The position numbers and the translations under genes are program-made. From assembly GCA_014706295.1 (NCBI GenBank), contig JACSVZ010000014.1:71007541-71071540 (forward strand): a DNA stretch of 64,000 bases, read 5' to 3'. The DNA comes from Lycocorax pyrrhopterus obiensis (taxonomy: Eukaryota > Chordata > Aves > Passeriformes > Paradisaeidae). Below the pieces are notes generated by a model. The model searched no databases, was not told the origin of the DNA, and was given only the letters and a program-made list of their open reading frames with translations. Shown piece after piece: positions 55,136 to 64,000 of the stretch. Positions within the stretch are counted from its first letter, which is position 1, and each line of letters opens with the position of its first letter.

Positions 55136-56384
55136 TGTTGCAGTTGTTGAATCCACCGCGGGAATGACCACAGAGCCACAAGGCCCAAAATCAATAGAGT
55201 TTACTGGTGGGCCGGCAGAGGTCTAAAGCCACCCCTTAGGTTATGGCGAGTTCCCACAAGACCTTGTGTCCTGGGGTGATGTTATAAGGGTATTTTTTAA
55301 AATTCCTTAACCATCTGCTTAATGCCCAACGATGCTGTATCGTTAAGATGGACCCAAAGGGCAGGGCTGGAGCCACAGGACCCGAGTGCGGGTCGGTTGA
55401 ACGGCAGGGGCCCAGTGGCCGGGGCTCCGGGGGTCTTGGTGGAGCTCGGGAGGGAGTGCACCGGCAGCACTGTGCTGCTCTGTGCGGTTTTTTTGTTCCG
55501 GCTAGCTGGAAAAATGTTGTGTTGGGGTTTTTTTGTTTCTTTCTCTTCCCTCCCCCTTGTCTCACTGCCTCCCTTCCCTTCCCTCCGGCCCGGGAAGCCT
55601 GTGGGCCTGTGGGGTAGCCCTGGCTGGTCTGAGCCCATGTGTCTGTTCCCTCTCCAGGCATTTGTTGTAGTTTGAGGGTTTTTTTACTGTTCTACCCTGT
55701 TATGTTAATAATAAAGTTTGTTTTTTCTCCCACTTTCACTTGCTGTGACCAAATTGTCTCATTGGCGGAGGAAAAGGGGAGGCCGTTTTCCCTTTGGAGG
55801 AGGCGCTCATTCCGGAGTGCTTCCTCCTAAAATTTTGTCTCCAAAAACCGAGACACCTTGCTTCCCTATGCAGATTATCCTCAGATGGTTGGCCCGTTGG
55901 CCTACCGCCCCCTGTATGCCTTACATGTAATTGTCCCGGAAAGTTCTCCTTTACTCGGTACTCTATTGGTTGTTGGTTCCCTTGTTCCACCCCTCACCTT
56001 CTCCACTGGTCACTGTTCTGTCACCCCACGTTCTCTCCACCCCCTGGCCCTCAGATGATTGGATCCTGTGCTTTGCCTGCCCCTTGTACTGCCCCCATAT
56101 AAAACCCTGGGCCGCTCAGTGTTTTTGGTCCTTTGTCCCTGGATCGCGCCGTGCGAATAAACTCCTCCGATTTCTACACAAAGGACCCTCCCGCCTCTTT
56201 ACCTCCGGAGATGCTATAGGAGCTATCCAACTTTTGTGTGAGTGAGTGGCTGTGCACCTCACCTGCACCGGTGTGTCTGGGTGTGTCCTTGTGTGAGTGT
56301 GTGGCACCACCCGAGCGGCTCTGCTGTGGGACGCTTTCGAGGAGGACGCGGCACCTATTCCACCGTCCACCCACCACCACGTCA
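55136..56384 (+). mobile_element. solo LTR (class II-like), itself interrupted
   Basis: Begins TGTTGCAG and ends CCACGTCA, with a perfect 6-bp duplication on each side. Subtracting the inner LTR (55267-55855) and its 5-bp duplication leaves about 655 bp, close to the 617-bp solo LTR upstream. TATA box TATAAAA at 56098 and AATAAA at 56156. The wording AATAAACTCCTCC after the signal is shared with the solo LTR at 53992, and AATAAACTCCT with the 57219 LTR, so these look like one family. Confidence 0.8.
55267..55855 (+). mobile_element. inner LTR nested in the 55136 LTR
   Basis: 589 bp, starting TGTCCTGG and ending CGAGACA with TGTC/GACA inverted ends. It is flanked by a perfect 5-bp duplication CCTTG (55262-55266 and 55856-55860). 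It has a poly(A) signal AATAAA at 55710 followed by a T-rich stretch. A 5-bp duplication suggests an ERVL-type element rather than the class II type around it. Confidence 0.75.
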
Positions 56385-56612
56385 CTGCTCGCTGTGGGCT
56401 ACTGGCTGATCAGGAGGTGGAAGCGTGGCCCTGCCAGCTGCAGGGAGCAGGAGGCATGCAGATGCAAGGAGAAGGCTGGCAGTGAGAAGTTCAGCAGCAA
56501 GAAGAAGGCCGACAGCAAGGAGAAGGTCAGTGAGCAGGAGGAGAAGCTCAAGGGTGCAGACAGTGGTGGCAGCTCTTTGGCTGTGCCCACACCATCACCA
56601 ATGGACACATCC

Positions 56613-56741
56613 AAGGTGAGGCTGGATGGGGCTGTCAGCAACCTGATCCAGTTGGGAATGTCTCTGCTGATCGCCAGGGGTCAGACTAGATGTCTAAAGG
56701 TCTCTTCTGACCCCAGCCCTTCTCTGGCTCTGTGATTCTAA
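56613..56741 (+). mobile_element. CR1 3' tail joined to the ITPRIPL1-like fragment
   Basis: GAGGCTGGATGGGGCTGTCA, then GGTCAGACTAGATGTCTAAA, then GGTCTCTTCTGACC and the end TCTGTGATTCTA form the standard CR1 3' terminus in sense orientation. Only about 130 bp of CR1 is present. It starts without a break after the gene fragment. Confidence 0.8.
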
Positions 56742-57218
56742 AGCAGGACCTGCCCAGCACATGAAGGACAGGCCAGCACAACACAATCACCACCACCCAT
56801 CCTATCCTCTCACAAGGCAACACCACCAGGTTCACCAGGTTCACAAGGACAACAAACATCCCCACAGGGAAGGCAGCCTGCAAGAGAGGCCTCACATAAC
56901 AGAACCCTGACAACAAGGGCTTTTTATTTATTTTCTTTTGCCCAGAAACACAACAAACGCTGTGACTAGCAACTACTACAGCAAGACAATGAATGCTTGT
57001 AACTAGTTTGTTTTAACACACTCTGGTCTAGAGGAACAAGACTCCTATTTGTTCCAGCAGACATTTCCAGGCACACACGGCATGAGAATTCATTGACTCC
57101 AGAGGCACTTCACTCACAGCATCCCTCTGACAGAGAATTCTAAATAACTTCTCATAAAAAAATACATCTGGGAAGATGTTGAACAGCTGGAAAGTTAAAC
57201 TTGTGAACCAGTTGGATT
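56742..57218. other. unassigned spacer, 477 bp
   Basis: No gene or repeat recognised between the CR1 tail and the next LTR. C/A-rich at first, AT-richer later. Confidence 0.6.
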
Positions 57219-57792
57219 TGTGTTGGGGCGCTTTGGGCTACTCGGGGTCCGCCCCCTATCCCTAACGTCATGCCCATCCAATGGGCTGACGAATCTGAGA
57301 ATGAGGGGCTGTCCGTGGGTGAGGCCCAGGTCTAAGGCCACTCCCATCACTCTAGAAAGTTCTGTTTAGTTCGGTTGCTTATTGGTTCTCCCTGTTGGTC
57401 CCTCCTCTGTACCCTTGTCATTGGCCGTGTGTGCTCGGGATCCTCCCCCTGTCTGTTCACTCATTGGATGTCTATCCAGTGCCACCCCTGTTTAAAAGCG
57501 CTTGCCACCCTGGCCCCAGCGGCCATTTCTTCCCCTCTCCTTTCGGAGCAATAAACTCCTGGAAGGTTTTATGAAGTGGTCCTCTCCCTTACTCTTTCGC
57601 CTCTGGGATTCCTGAGGGACTCAGACATCTGGGTCACCTCCTGTTGGGCACGCCTGCTGCTGCTGAGCCAGTGCTGCCCGACCACGCGGCCGCTGAGACC
57701 CGACACTTTGTGCGTGTCTGCAGGAAGGTCACTGTTGCCTCTTTCGGGACGATTGCCCTTTGAGGCTGACCCCCTTCCAGAGCAGTGACACA
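57219..57792 (+). mobile_element. 5' LTR of betaretrovirus-like ERV
   Basis: 574 bp with ends TGTGTT and GACACA (near-perfect short inverted ends). It contains CAAT-type motifs (CATTGG, TATTGGTT), a TTTAAAAG box at 57491 in the TATA position, and AATAAA at 57550. It is followed within four bases by a tRNA primer site, which marks it as a 5' LTR and not a solo. The 3' LTR is not in the window. Confidence 0.8.
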
Positions 57793-57795
57793 CGC

Positions 57796-57813
57796 TGACG
57801 CCCGAACAGGGAC
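57796..57813 (+). other. primer binding site, tRNA-Lys3-like
   Basis: TGACGCCCGAACAGGGAC differs at one of 18 positions (A for G at position 3) from the tRNA-Lys3 primer site known from retroviruses. Lys primers are typical of class II (beta-like) and lentiviral elements. Confidence 0.85.
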
Positions 57814-58235
57814 TGCTGGCCAAGAGCAGTCCCTGCAGACCTCCCTGGTAGGCTCTGGGATACCTGCCAGGAGTTGTGGTTTCAGTGCCTGCATCCCCTT
57901 GTCGAAGTACACCTCATTATAGAGTGCGGGGCTCCAAGGGCAGAGCTGACAACCCTTGTGCTTTTCTCTGGACTTTCTTCTCTTCACGAGGACCAGCTCC
58001 ATCCCAGAGGACTTCTTCTGTGGATTTTTAGTTCCAGTGGACCACTTTCCTGGTAAGTATTTTAAATCTTACCGTTTTGTGCCCCTGGGCTGTCTACTGT
58101 TCTCCTACAGAAGCAGCTCTTTTACCCTCGGGCGAGCGCGCCTTGGTCTCAACTGGGCAGGTCTTGTTAATTTCTTCATTTTGACACAGAAGAGGGTAGA
58201 GGGAGGTGCTTTTTTCTGTTAAACCTACATTTAAA
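57814..58235 (+). other. ERV leader with candidate splice donor
   Basis: Untranslated leader between the primer site and gag. TGGTAAGTA with GT at 58053-58054 is a strong splice-donor consensus in the place expected for the major donor. No packaging structure was assessed. Confidence 0.55.
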
Positions 58236-58994
58236 ATGGGGAATCAACTGACAGCACCTCAAAGGGAGATTTTTATCCAAGTTGCAGGTTCCCTGAAGGC
58301 GGGAGGATTTAAGTTTTCTAAGAGGGTGTTAAGGAAATTTGTTAAGTGGATTTTCTTTTATTTTCCCCATGTCACAGTTGTAGATGTGACAAAAACATCA
58401 TTTTGGAACATGGTGGGAAATCGAATTATGGATTTACAAAATTTAAAAGATAAATCTGTGGAAAAATTCATCCCACTTTTGATGCAAATTAAAAATGCAG
58501 TTATTTTGGAAAAGAAAATGAAAGAAAAATCCACTGAATCTGTTAAAATCCCCGGTTCTCCTTCTCCCTCTTCCCCAAAAATCCACTTTTCCTCTCCTTC
58601 ATCCCCTAAGTGGAGCACACTGAAGAGAGAAAAATGCCAAAAGGCACAGGATTGCCACCAGCTTCCTGGCTCTCCTCAGTGTTCCCCACACCCTTGCCGA
58701 TCTAGTGCTGGCCACACTGGTTCGGACCTGTCCCTAAGTCCTCTTTCCTCTCCCTTTTCCGGAGTTTGTAGCCCCCAGTTAAACTTAGAAAAGGAGCCGT
58801 CCAAGACGGAACTTCTCCTGTGTCACAAAATGGCGGTGACCGCATGGCGAAGCCCGCCAAGTCCCCTTCTTCTTCCTAAAATCCTTTTCGGTTGTCCTCC
58901 CGGAACCCCTTCCTTTCCCCACGGATGCTTCCCTGGGTTCCTCCCAACCTGTCAATCCTGCTCACTCCTCCTCCCTGACATCATGTGGGAGTGA
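58236..58994 (+). pseudogene. betaretrovirus-like gag, matrix part, truncated
   Basis: Starts at ATG 58236 with a Met-Gly that fits a myristoylation site, though the frame is open from 58206. The first roughly 110 residues are a basic/hydrophobic helical domain like betaretroviral matrix. This is followed by a Ser/Pro-rich stretch and a final part with no gag similarity that I can see, possibly after a frameshift. Capsid and later genes do not follow. Instead the sequence passes into another provirus at about 59.0 kb. Not a functional gag. Confidence 0.6.
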
Positions 58995-59019
58995 CTTATT
59001 TGTATAAGTTTAAGTTTGT

Positions 59020-59621
59020 TGTTACAAGTAAAATTGTATTTAAAGGATAAAAGCTTTATTTTAACAGTATAATTTATGTTTTATTAGAATGTAAATTCCA
59101 GGGCCAGGCTGACTTGCCTGGGCTTCCTAACTGCCATTCTCTAAGAATAGCTCCTCACCCCCACCTCTGTAACTGGACTCCATGGTAACCCAGAACACTA
59201 ATGAGGAACTTTCCCGCCTTTAGCAGGACAGGGTTACCTCACAGGATAACCCCGCCAATCCAGCGGGACCATGGAGGCTGGGCAACGGGAGGAGCCACCA
59301 CCTTATAAAAGCCCTGCACAAGGCGGGGTCTTGCTTTTTAGCCAGCAAGTGGTTAGGAAGTCCAGCGCCGAGGAGCCTGGCCTGTCTCTCTCTCAGAGAC
59401 CTTTGTAATTCTCACTGGAGCCTCAGCGTAACTGAGGCTCCCCTCGGCGCTGTACAGCTCCCTGTTCTGGGCAGCCGTGCGGTGGCCCTGGTGTCTTATT
59501 CCCGCGTTCCCGGGTGTTTTTCATCATCGTTTCAAGGATCCCTTTTCTTTTTTTTTGCTTTTGTTGTTGAATAAATATTTTTCATTTTGGCAACAAAAGC
59601 AAGTTGTCTCTTTTTTTGACA
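59020..59621 (+). mobile_element. 5' LTR of gammaretrovirus-like ERV
   Basis: Right end TTTGACA at 59621, five bases before a primer site. TATA box TATAAAA at 59304, AATAAA at 59570. The left end is uncertain: TGTTAC at 59020 or TGTAAATT at 59090 would both serve. It lies directly behind the truncated gag of the first ERV. The upstream AT-rich part resembles this element's leader in composition more than the gag before it. Confidence 0.7.
59304..59310 (+). promoter_or_regulatory. TATA box of gamma-like LTR
   Basis: TATAAAA, about 265 bases before the LTR poly(A) signal. Confidence 0.65.
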
Positions 59622-59625
59622 ACTT
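59601..59625 (+). other. hairpin across LTR end
   Basis: AAGTTGTC (59601-59608) pairs perfectly with GACAACTT (59618-59625) around a T-rich loop. It spans the U5 end and stops just before the primer site, the position of U5 inverted-repeat stems described in retroviruses. Confidence 0.6.
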
Positions 59626-59626
59626 T

Positions 59627-59644
59627 TGGGGACCCGTCCGGGAG
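59627..59644 (+). other. primer binding site, tRNA-Pro-like
   Basis: TGGGGACCCGTCCGGGAG matches the gammaretroviral tRNA-Pro primer site at 15 of 18 positions. Another tRNA isoacceptor could fit better and would need a tRNA comparison. Confidence 0.65.
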
Positions 59645-61066
59645 CCTTATTTCCTGCCCCAAAATTTTCGGGATTTTGGTTAATTTTTGAATTTTTCCAT
59701 TTTTTTTAATTTTTCCTAATTTTTACCCTCCCGGAAACCTTGGAGCAGTTTTTCCTGGATCACAGCGGAGGAGAGGACACCTTTCTACCAGCTGACAGGG
59801 ATCTGGTGAAGCCACAAACCCCATAGGGGTCATCTAGTTAGGGACTCTCCTTTTTAGGGACATCCAGTTTAAAGGGAAAATTTTCTTTAAATAGCACCTC
59901 CCAGCGCACGTTTGCTTGTGAGAGTGAGTGAGCTTTTCCCCTTTTTGTGTAAATGTGAGAGTGAGTGAGCAAACGGAGAGGCAACTACCGTGAGGGATTT
60001 CACTCCTCTTTTGGGGTACGGGGAGGAAAATTGAGAGCGGTAGACCCAAAGGGGAGACTAAAATTTTTATTTAGAAAAAGTACCCCCAGAACTCTAAGGC
60101 GCTCCATTTTAAAACTCCTTCTTCATCTCCTTCTTCTAAAGACGGGAACCGGAACCGCCACTTTTAACTTCCTCTTGCTTCTTCTCCTTCTCTCCAGAAG
60201 GGCAGAAGCTACACAGCAGATGCCATTTTAATCCTCTTTTTATTCCTTAAGAGTTAAACTGACGTTTTGATTTTAATAGTTAAGTGTGTTTATTAATTCA
60301 TTTTCAGTGATAATTTAAATAATTAGCTTGCATTTATTAAGTTACCGTGGCTGAGTTGTGATTCCACCATTAGTTGTTTTATTATATGTACATATTAACG
60401 TTTAAGTTTAAATAATTAAGTACTTCATTATTGCTTTTAAGTATATATACACATATATATAATACATATAAATGTATATATATTACTATAGTAAAAACGT
60501 TATATGCACAATAGTGCAAATACATATTAGTAGTCTTTGTGTACAGTGTTTTAAATTGATTAAGTTGAATTTATACAATAGTCTACCATTTTGTTTTATT
60601 GTTTTGTGTGATTTCTATTCTTCCCACGCTCTGCCATTTTGTTGTTTTGTTGTGGGTCCCGTTAGTTCCCACGGTCTACCATCTTGTTTCAGTTCCCACG
60701 GTGGCCAGCCATCTTTAATTTTCCCACCTATTTTAAGTATTGTATTGTGGTTGCTTATATTTTTATTAATAAGAATTAATTGAGTTATATATTACTATTT
60801 AAAATTATATATGTGATTGTTTATTAATTGGAATATTGTGGTCAGTATTAGTTAGTCTCTTCATTTTATTTGTCACTTTAAATCAAATTAGTTGGTATAT
60901 TATTTCAGTAGTTTGTTTTATTCTCTTCAATCCTAAAATTCCCTTTTGGTATTTTATTGTTATATTTGTTCCTCTCATTATATTATTGTTGTTATAAGTA
61001 ATTGCTACTCTTTAGCTGGTTTAATATAAATAAGTTGCTTAAATTTTGTTGCCTCATTTACACAAA
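59645..61066 (+). other. long AT-rich leader of gamma-like ERV
   Basis: About 1.4 kb between the primer site and gag. The first 600 bases are mixed. 60240-61060 is very AT-rich, with TATATA runs around 60440-60485. At 60586-60715 there are four CCATTTT/CCATCTT motifs and three TTCCCACG motifs, forming an imperfect repeat. No conserved open frame. Confidence 0.6.
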
Positions 61067-61393
61067 ATGGGACAAACAAATAGCAAGCAGAACAACTCAG
61101 CAAAGAAATTAAAAATTACTCCTGACAGCCCATTAGGACAGATGTTGTCCAATTGGGATGAAAATGAACTAACTAAAGAACTAGATCAAATCCAAATGAT
61201 TCAATACTGTGTCCTTGAATGGCCCAGAAAGAAAATTAGGAAAGACGGCCTTCGATGGCCCGAATATGCGTCATCCGAGACATGGTTGTGCAAAACCTTA
61301 TATCTATATTTACATTACAAGGGAACTAAAAAAAGCCGAACAACTCCAATACGCCAAAGTTTGGCTGAAGTATTGGAACGATACAGATACTAA
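61067..61393 (+). pseudogene. gamma-like gag matrix fragment
   Basis: Begins Met-Gly-Gln-Thr, the gammaretroviral gag start and a myristoylation context. The next residues follow the matrix pattern (LGQMLSNWDE, then LEWP and DGLRWPEY). The frame closes at TAA 61391-61393. An overlapping frame carries on with matrix-like wording, so a frame disruption is likely inside it. Confidence 0.7.
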
Positions 61394-61912
61394 AAAAATT
61401 TTTGCATTAAAAGGTAAATCAAAAGAAATTATAAAACCAGAAACAAAGACCAAACTGAAACAAAAAAGAAATTAAACCACCCAAAGAGATGGGATCCCCT
61501 GGACATAATCCCACCAGCCTCTTCCCCCAAAATTGATAGGGAAAGAGACAAGGAGGAGGAGAGCCAAGCGACCTGCCAAAATGTTGACACCAATAGCCCT
61601 CCACATTCCTCTATGTGCCCAAATTCAATAAACTGTGATCATTTAAAGAGTTTTTCTCCTAGTCCAGATGGTCCTGCCTTCTCGACTAGGAGAAAACAAA
61701 CCAAATTGGCATGTTCCTTATGTCCGGGGTGCTCAAGCACTCCGTTTAAATCTAAAGTTTTACCTCTCCGAGAAGTGCCCATGGGAGGCGCCCATGGTGG
61801 AATTGGTTATGTAGTCTCCCCACTGTCGTCATCTGAGGTGCGGGAGTTCAAAAAAGAAATGAAAAATTTACTAAGTGACCCCATAGGTCTTTTCCCATCA
61901 ATTTGATCAGTT
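61394..61912 (+). pseudogene. gamma-like gag, p12 and capsid N-terminal remnant
   Basis: The frame open at 61613-61906 includes a Pro/Ser-rich segment and then PLREVPMGG and PLSSSEVREFKKEM, which fit the start of a gammaretroviral capsid. It ends at TGA 61904-61906. A neighbouring frame continues with FLGPNIFTWPEIQ. Broken by stops and at least one frame change. Confidence 0.65.
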
Positions 61913-62041
61913 CCTAGGGCCCAACATTTTTACTTGGCCTGAGATCCAATCGATCCTCCAGTCACTACTTAGTCTGGAGGAACAGAAACTGATTTGAACT
62001 GCTGGGATCAAAATATGGGAAAGAGAAAATAATGACAATAG

Positions 62042-62665
62042 AGGTCCCACTGGAGAACGCAAATTACCATCAGAGACCCCCACTGGGATCCAAATTTGGA
62101 CATTGACAGGAGGAATATGGAGGACTATAGAAAGCTAGTTGTTAAAGGAATTAAGGAAGCAGTCCCTCGTGTCACCAATTTAAAGAAAGCACTTAGTGGG
62201 GAGCAAGAGAAAAATGAGTCCCCAGCAGCTTGGTTGACCCGCCTAAAAACTGACATGCAATTATATTCTCAATTGGACTTAGAAGGTGAAGAAGGCAAAA
62301 CAAAGCTAAAAGTTCACTTTGTTTTACACTCCTGGCCGGATATTAGACGTAAACTAGAGAAATTGGAGCGTTGGCCAGAAAGAGATTTAGATAATTTATT
62401 AGAAGAGGCCCAAAAGGTTTACGTCCGGAGGCATGAAGAAAAATGGAAGTTAAAAGCCAAAATCATGAGAGCCGGTGAGACAGAGACCAAACCACCAGAA
62501 AGCAAAGCTGAAGAGCCACCTCAGGTACCTCCTAGACAGCCTGTGGACCGGAGCAAGCACTTTTGTACCTATTGCAACAAGTCAGGCCGTGGTACCTGGT
62601 ATTGTTATCGAAAAGCCAGAGATCAAGGAACACAACAAATGGAGGAGCAGGTTCTAAATAACTGA
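62042..62665 (+). pseudogene. gamma-like gag, capsid C-terminal part and nucleocapsid
   Basis: Open from after TAG 62039-62041 to TGA 62663-62665. The major-homology-type region reads NESPAAWLTRLKTDM, followed by SWPDIRRKLEKLERW and a basic stretch. The single zinc-knuckle begins CTYC at 62564 and ends at the Cys codon 62603-62605. The position normally His is Arg (CGT, 62588-62590), so the knuckle lacks one ligand. The frame is the same as that of pol downstream. Confidence 0.75.
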
Positions 62666-64000
62666 GGATGTCAGGGGCTCTATCCACTGGGGACAAAACA
62701 CCACCTGATGGAGCCCGTGATAACCTTGCCTGTAGGTCCCCCAAAACAACTTGTTACCTTTTTAGTGGACATGGGAGCCAAAAGGACTTGCGTCGCTACC
62801 CCAATAAATGGCTGCTATATAAGCAAAAAGAAAACCATAGACATTTGTGGAGCAAAAGGTGAAACCTTTGCAGTCCCCATAACTGAGAATGTTACCATCA
62901 CTTGTAATGGACTTCTGCACACTGATGATATCCTGTATCTTCCCCAAGCAGGTACCAACCTCCTTGGTCGGGATTTCCAGTTTCCCTTGAAAACTGGGGT
63001 GGTGCCTCGGGGAGGACACATGAGGATCAAGCTGTTTGTGTTGTCTCTTGAAGACGAAAAGGACATTAACCCAATTGTCTGGACAAAACCTGGGAATCGG
63101 GGAAAAATGAACATAACACCCATAACCATTGATCTTATTCCAGGAACCAAGCCTATAAAAGTACCCCAGTATCCTCTAAGTAAAGTCCAGCTACAAGGAC
63201 TAGAGCCAGTAATCTAAGAGCTTGTAAAGGACAACATCCTCGAAAAGTGTAAGTCCCCATTTAACACACCTATTTTGGCTGTTCAGAAACCAGACGGTAC
63301 GTACAGGTTGGTGCAAGGCCTGCGAAAGGTCAGTGATCGAGTCCAAACCAGGTATCCCCTGGTTCAGAACCCCTACACCTTACTTAACCAAGTACCTCCA
63401 ACTCACTCCTGGTTTTCGGTCATTGACCTTAAAGATGCATTTTGGTCATGCCCATTGGATTCCCCTTGCAGGGACATCTTTGCCTTCACGTGGGAAGATC
63501 CAGACACAGGACGGAAGCAACAACTTCGCTGGACCAGACTTCCTCAAGGATACACCGAGGCGCCTACACTCTTTGGTCAAGCACTGGAGGAACTATTAAG
63601 TTCCTTTTCTCCACCAGAAGGGACAAAGGTAATTCAATATGTGGATGATCTGCTCCTCTCTGGAGAACAGGAGTCCACAGTTAAATTGGCCACAATAAAA
63701 TTATTAAATTTCCTGGGAGACAAAGGACTCAGAGTTTCCAAACCAAAATTACAATTTGTTAAAAAAGAAGTAAAATATCTTGGACACATAATTGGGCATG
63801 GCACCAGAAAATTGAGTGCCGAAAGAACAGAAGGAATTATAAATTTACCACCTCCCAAAACAAAAAGAGAAATTAGGCAATTGTTAGGGTTATTTGGATA
63901 TTGCAGACTTTGGATTGACCAGTATACGCAGTCTGCTAAATTCCTATATGAAAAATTAACAGAGAATGAACCCATCAATTGGACAGAACAAGATACAGAC
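62666..64000 (+). pseudogene. gamma-like pro-pol: protease and reverse transcriptase, partial
   Basis: Same frame as gag, directly after its TGA, as in gammaretroviruses where pol is made by stop-codon readthrough. The protease active site reads Asp-Met-Gly at 62768-62776 in place of Asp-Thr-Gly, with NLLGRD further on. An in-frame TAA at 63215-63217 lies in the first part of reverse transcriptase. Past it the frame is open to the window edge and includes LPQG, YVDD (63638-63649) and a LGHIIG motif. RNase H, integrase, env and the 3' LTR are outside the window. The stop and the altered active site argue against function. Confidence 0.82.

Larger units (their letters stand above)
54831..56612 (+). 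pseudogene. ITPRIPL1-like gene fragment, interrupted by LTRs
   Basis: The open frame from ATG 54899 reads MSPTCALILALLATHTGLKV, a charged coiled-coil-like segment with HQEMTRLLQE, then LSALQQKWLFRVTELVLL. After the inserted LTR (55136-56384) the same frame resumes at 56385 with LLAVGYWLIRRWKRG and a Lys/Glu-rich stretch. N-terminal hydrophobic segment, heptads, a LQQ-W membrane segment and a basic exit are the layout of bird ITPRIPL1-like proteins, which are multi-copy in songbirds (from memory). Only about 130-150 residues are present. The catalytic-like Mab-21 domain is missing, and the frame passes into a CR1 tail at 56613. Sequence 54831-54898 may be its 5' UTR. Identity is moderate; another family with the same layout is possible. 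Confidence 0.5.

Noticed and set aside
54899..55150. Treating the 84-codon frame as an intact small gene
   Set aside because: Its stop is created by the inserted LTR. The frame continues on the other side of the insertion.
55236..55661. 141-codon minus-strand frame
   Set aside because: Lies within the nested LTRs and crosses a target-site junction, so it is not a gene.
59965..60231. 88-codon frame in the ERV leader
   Set aside because: Lys/Arg- and Leu-rich low-complexity translation with no similarity. Upstream of the real gag start.

Overview
This is a bird genome window, probably from a songbird. The reasons are CR1 LINEs with the avian 3' end, avian LTR retroelements, and a vertebrate gene with GT-AG introns. 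Positions 5819-48519 on the + strand hold the 3' part of one large gene, which I identify as MEGF11 (multiple EGF-like domains 11). Twenty consecutive exons were placed by splice site, reading phase and protein similarity. Together they encode about 994 residues: 16 EGF-like modules, a juxtamembrane stretch, one membrane helix and a tyrosine-rich cytoplasmic tail ending in a TGA. The exons for the signal peptide, EMI domain and first EGF modules lie upstream of the window. Positions 1-5818 look purely intronic.

The introns are mostly unique sequence. They contain a minus-strand CR1 (about 18.55-19.03 kb), an ancient CR1/L3-like copy (about 44.19-44.99 kb), a plus-strand CR1 3' end (about 45.96-46.47 kb), a few short tandem repeats and some AT-rich tracts. 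The longest intron in the window is 9.2 kb (23441-32595). The 3' UTR probably runs from 48520 to just past an AATAAA at 52111.

Downstream of MEGF11 the window changes character and becomes a stack of retroelements (52.2-64.0 kb). In order there is: an old avian LTR remnant; a CR1 whose two halves face opposite ways with a palindrome at the join; a solo LTR inside that CR1; a short broken gene fragment resembling the ITPRIPL1 family and ending in a CR1 3' tail; and, inside that fragment, an LTR that itself contains a second LTR. The target-site duplications are visible, so the order of events can be read.

From 57219 a betaretrovirus-like endogenous retrovirus begins (LTR, a primer site close to tRNA-Lys3, matrix-like gag). 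A second, gammaretrovirus-like provirus appears to have landed in its gag. It has an LTR, a tRNA-Pro-like primer site, a long AT-rich leader, decayed gag, and a protease/reverse transcriptase frame that runs off the window end. The visible defects argue that this copy is not functional. I see no RNA genes, CRISPR arrays or bacterial features.
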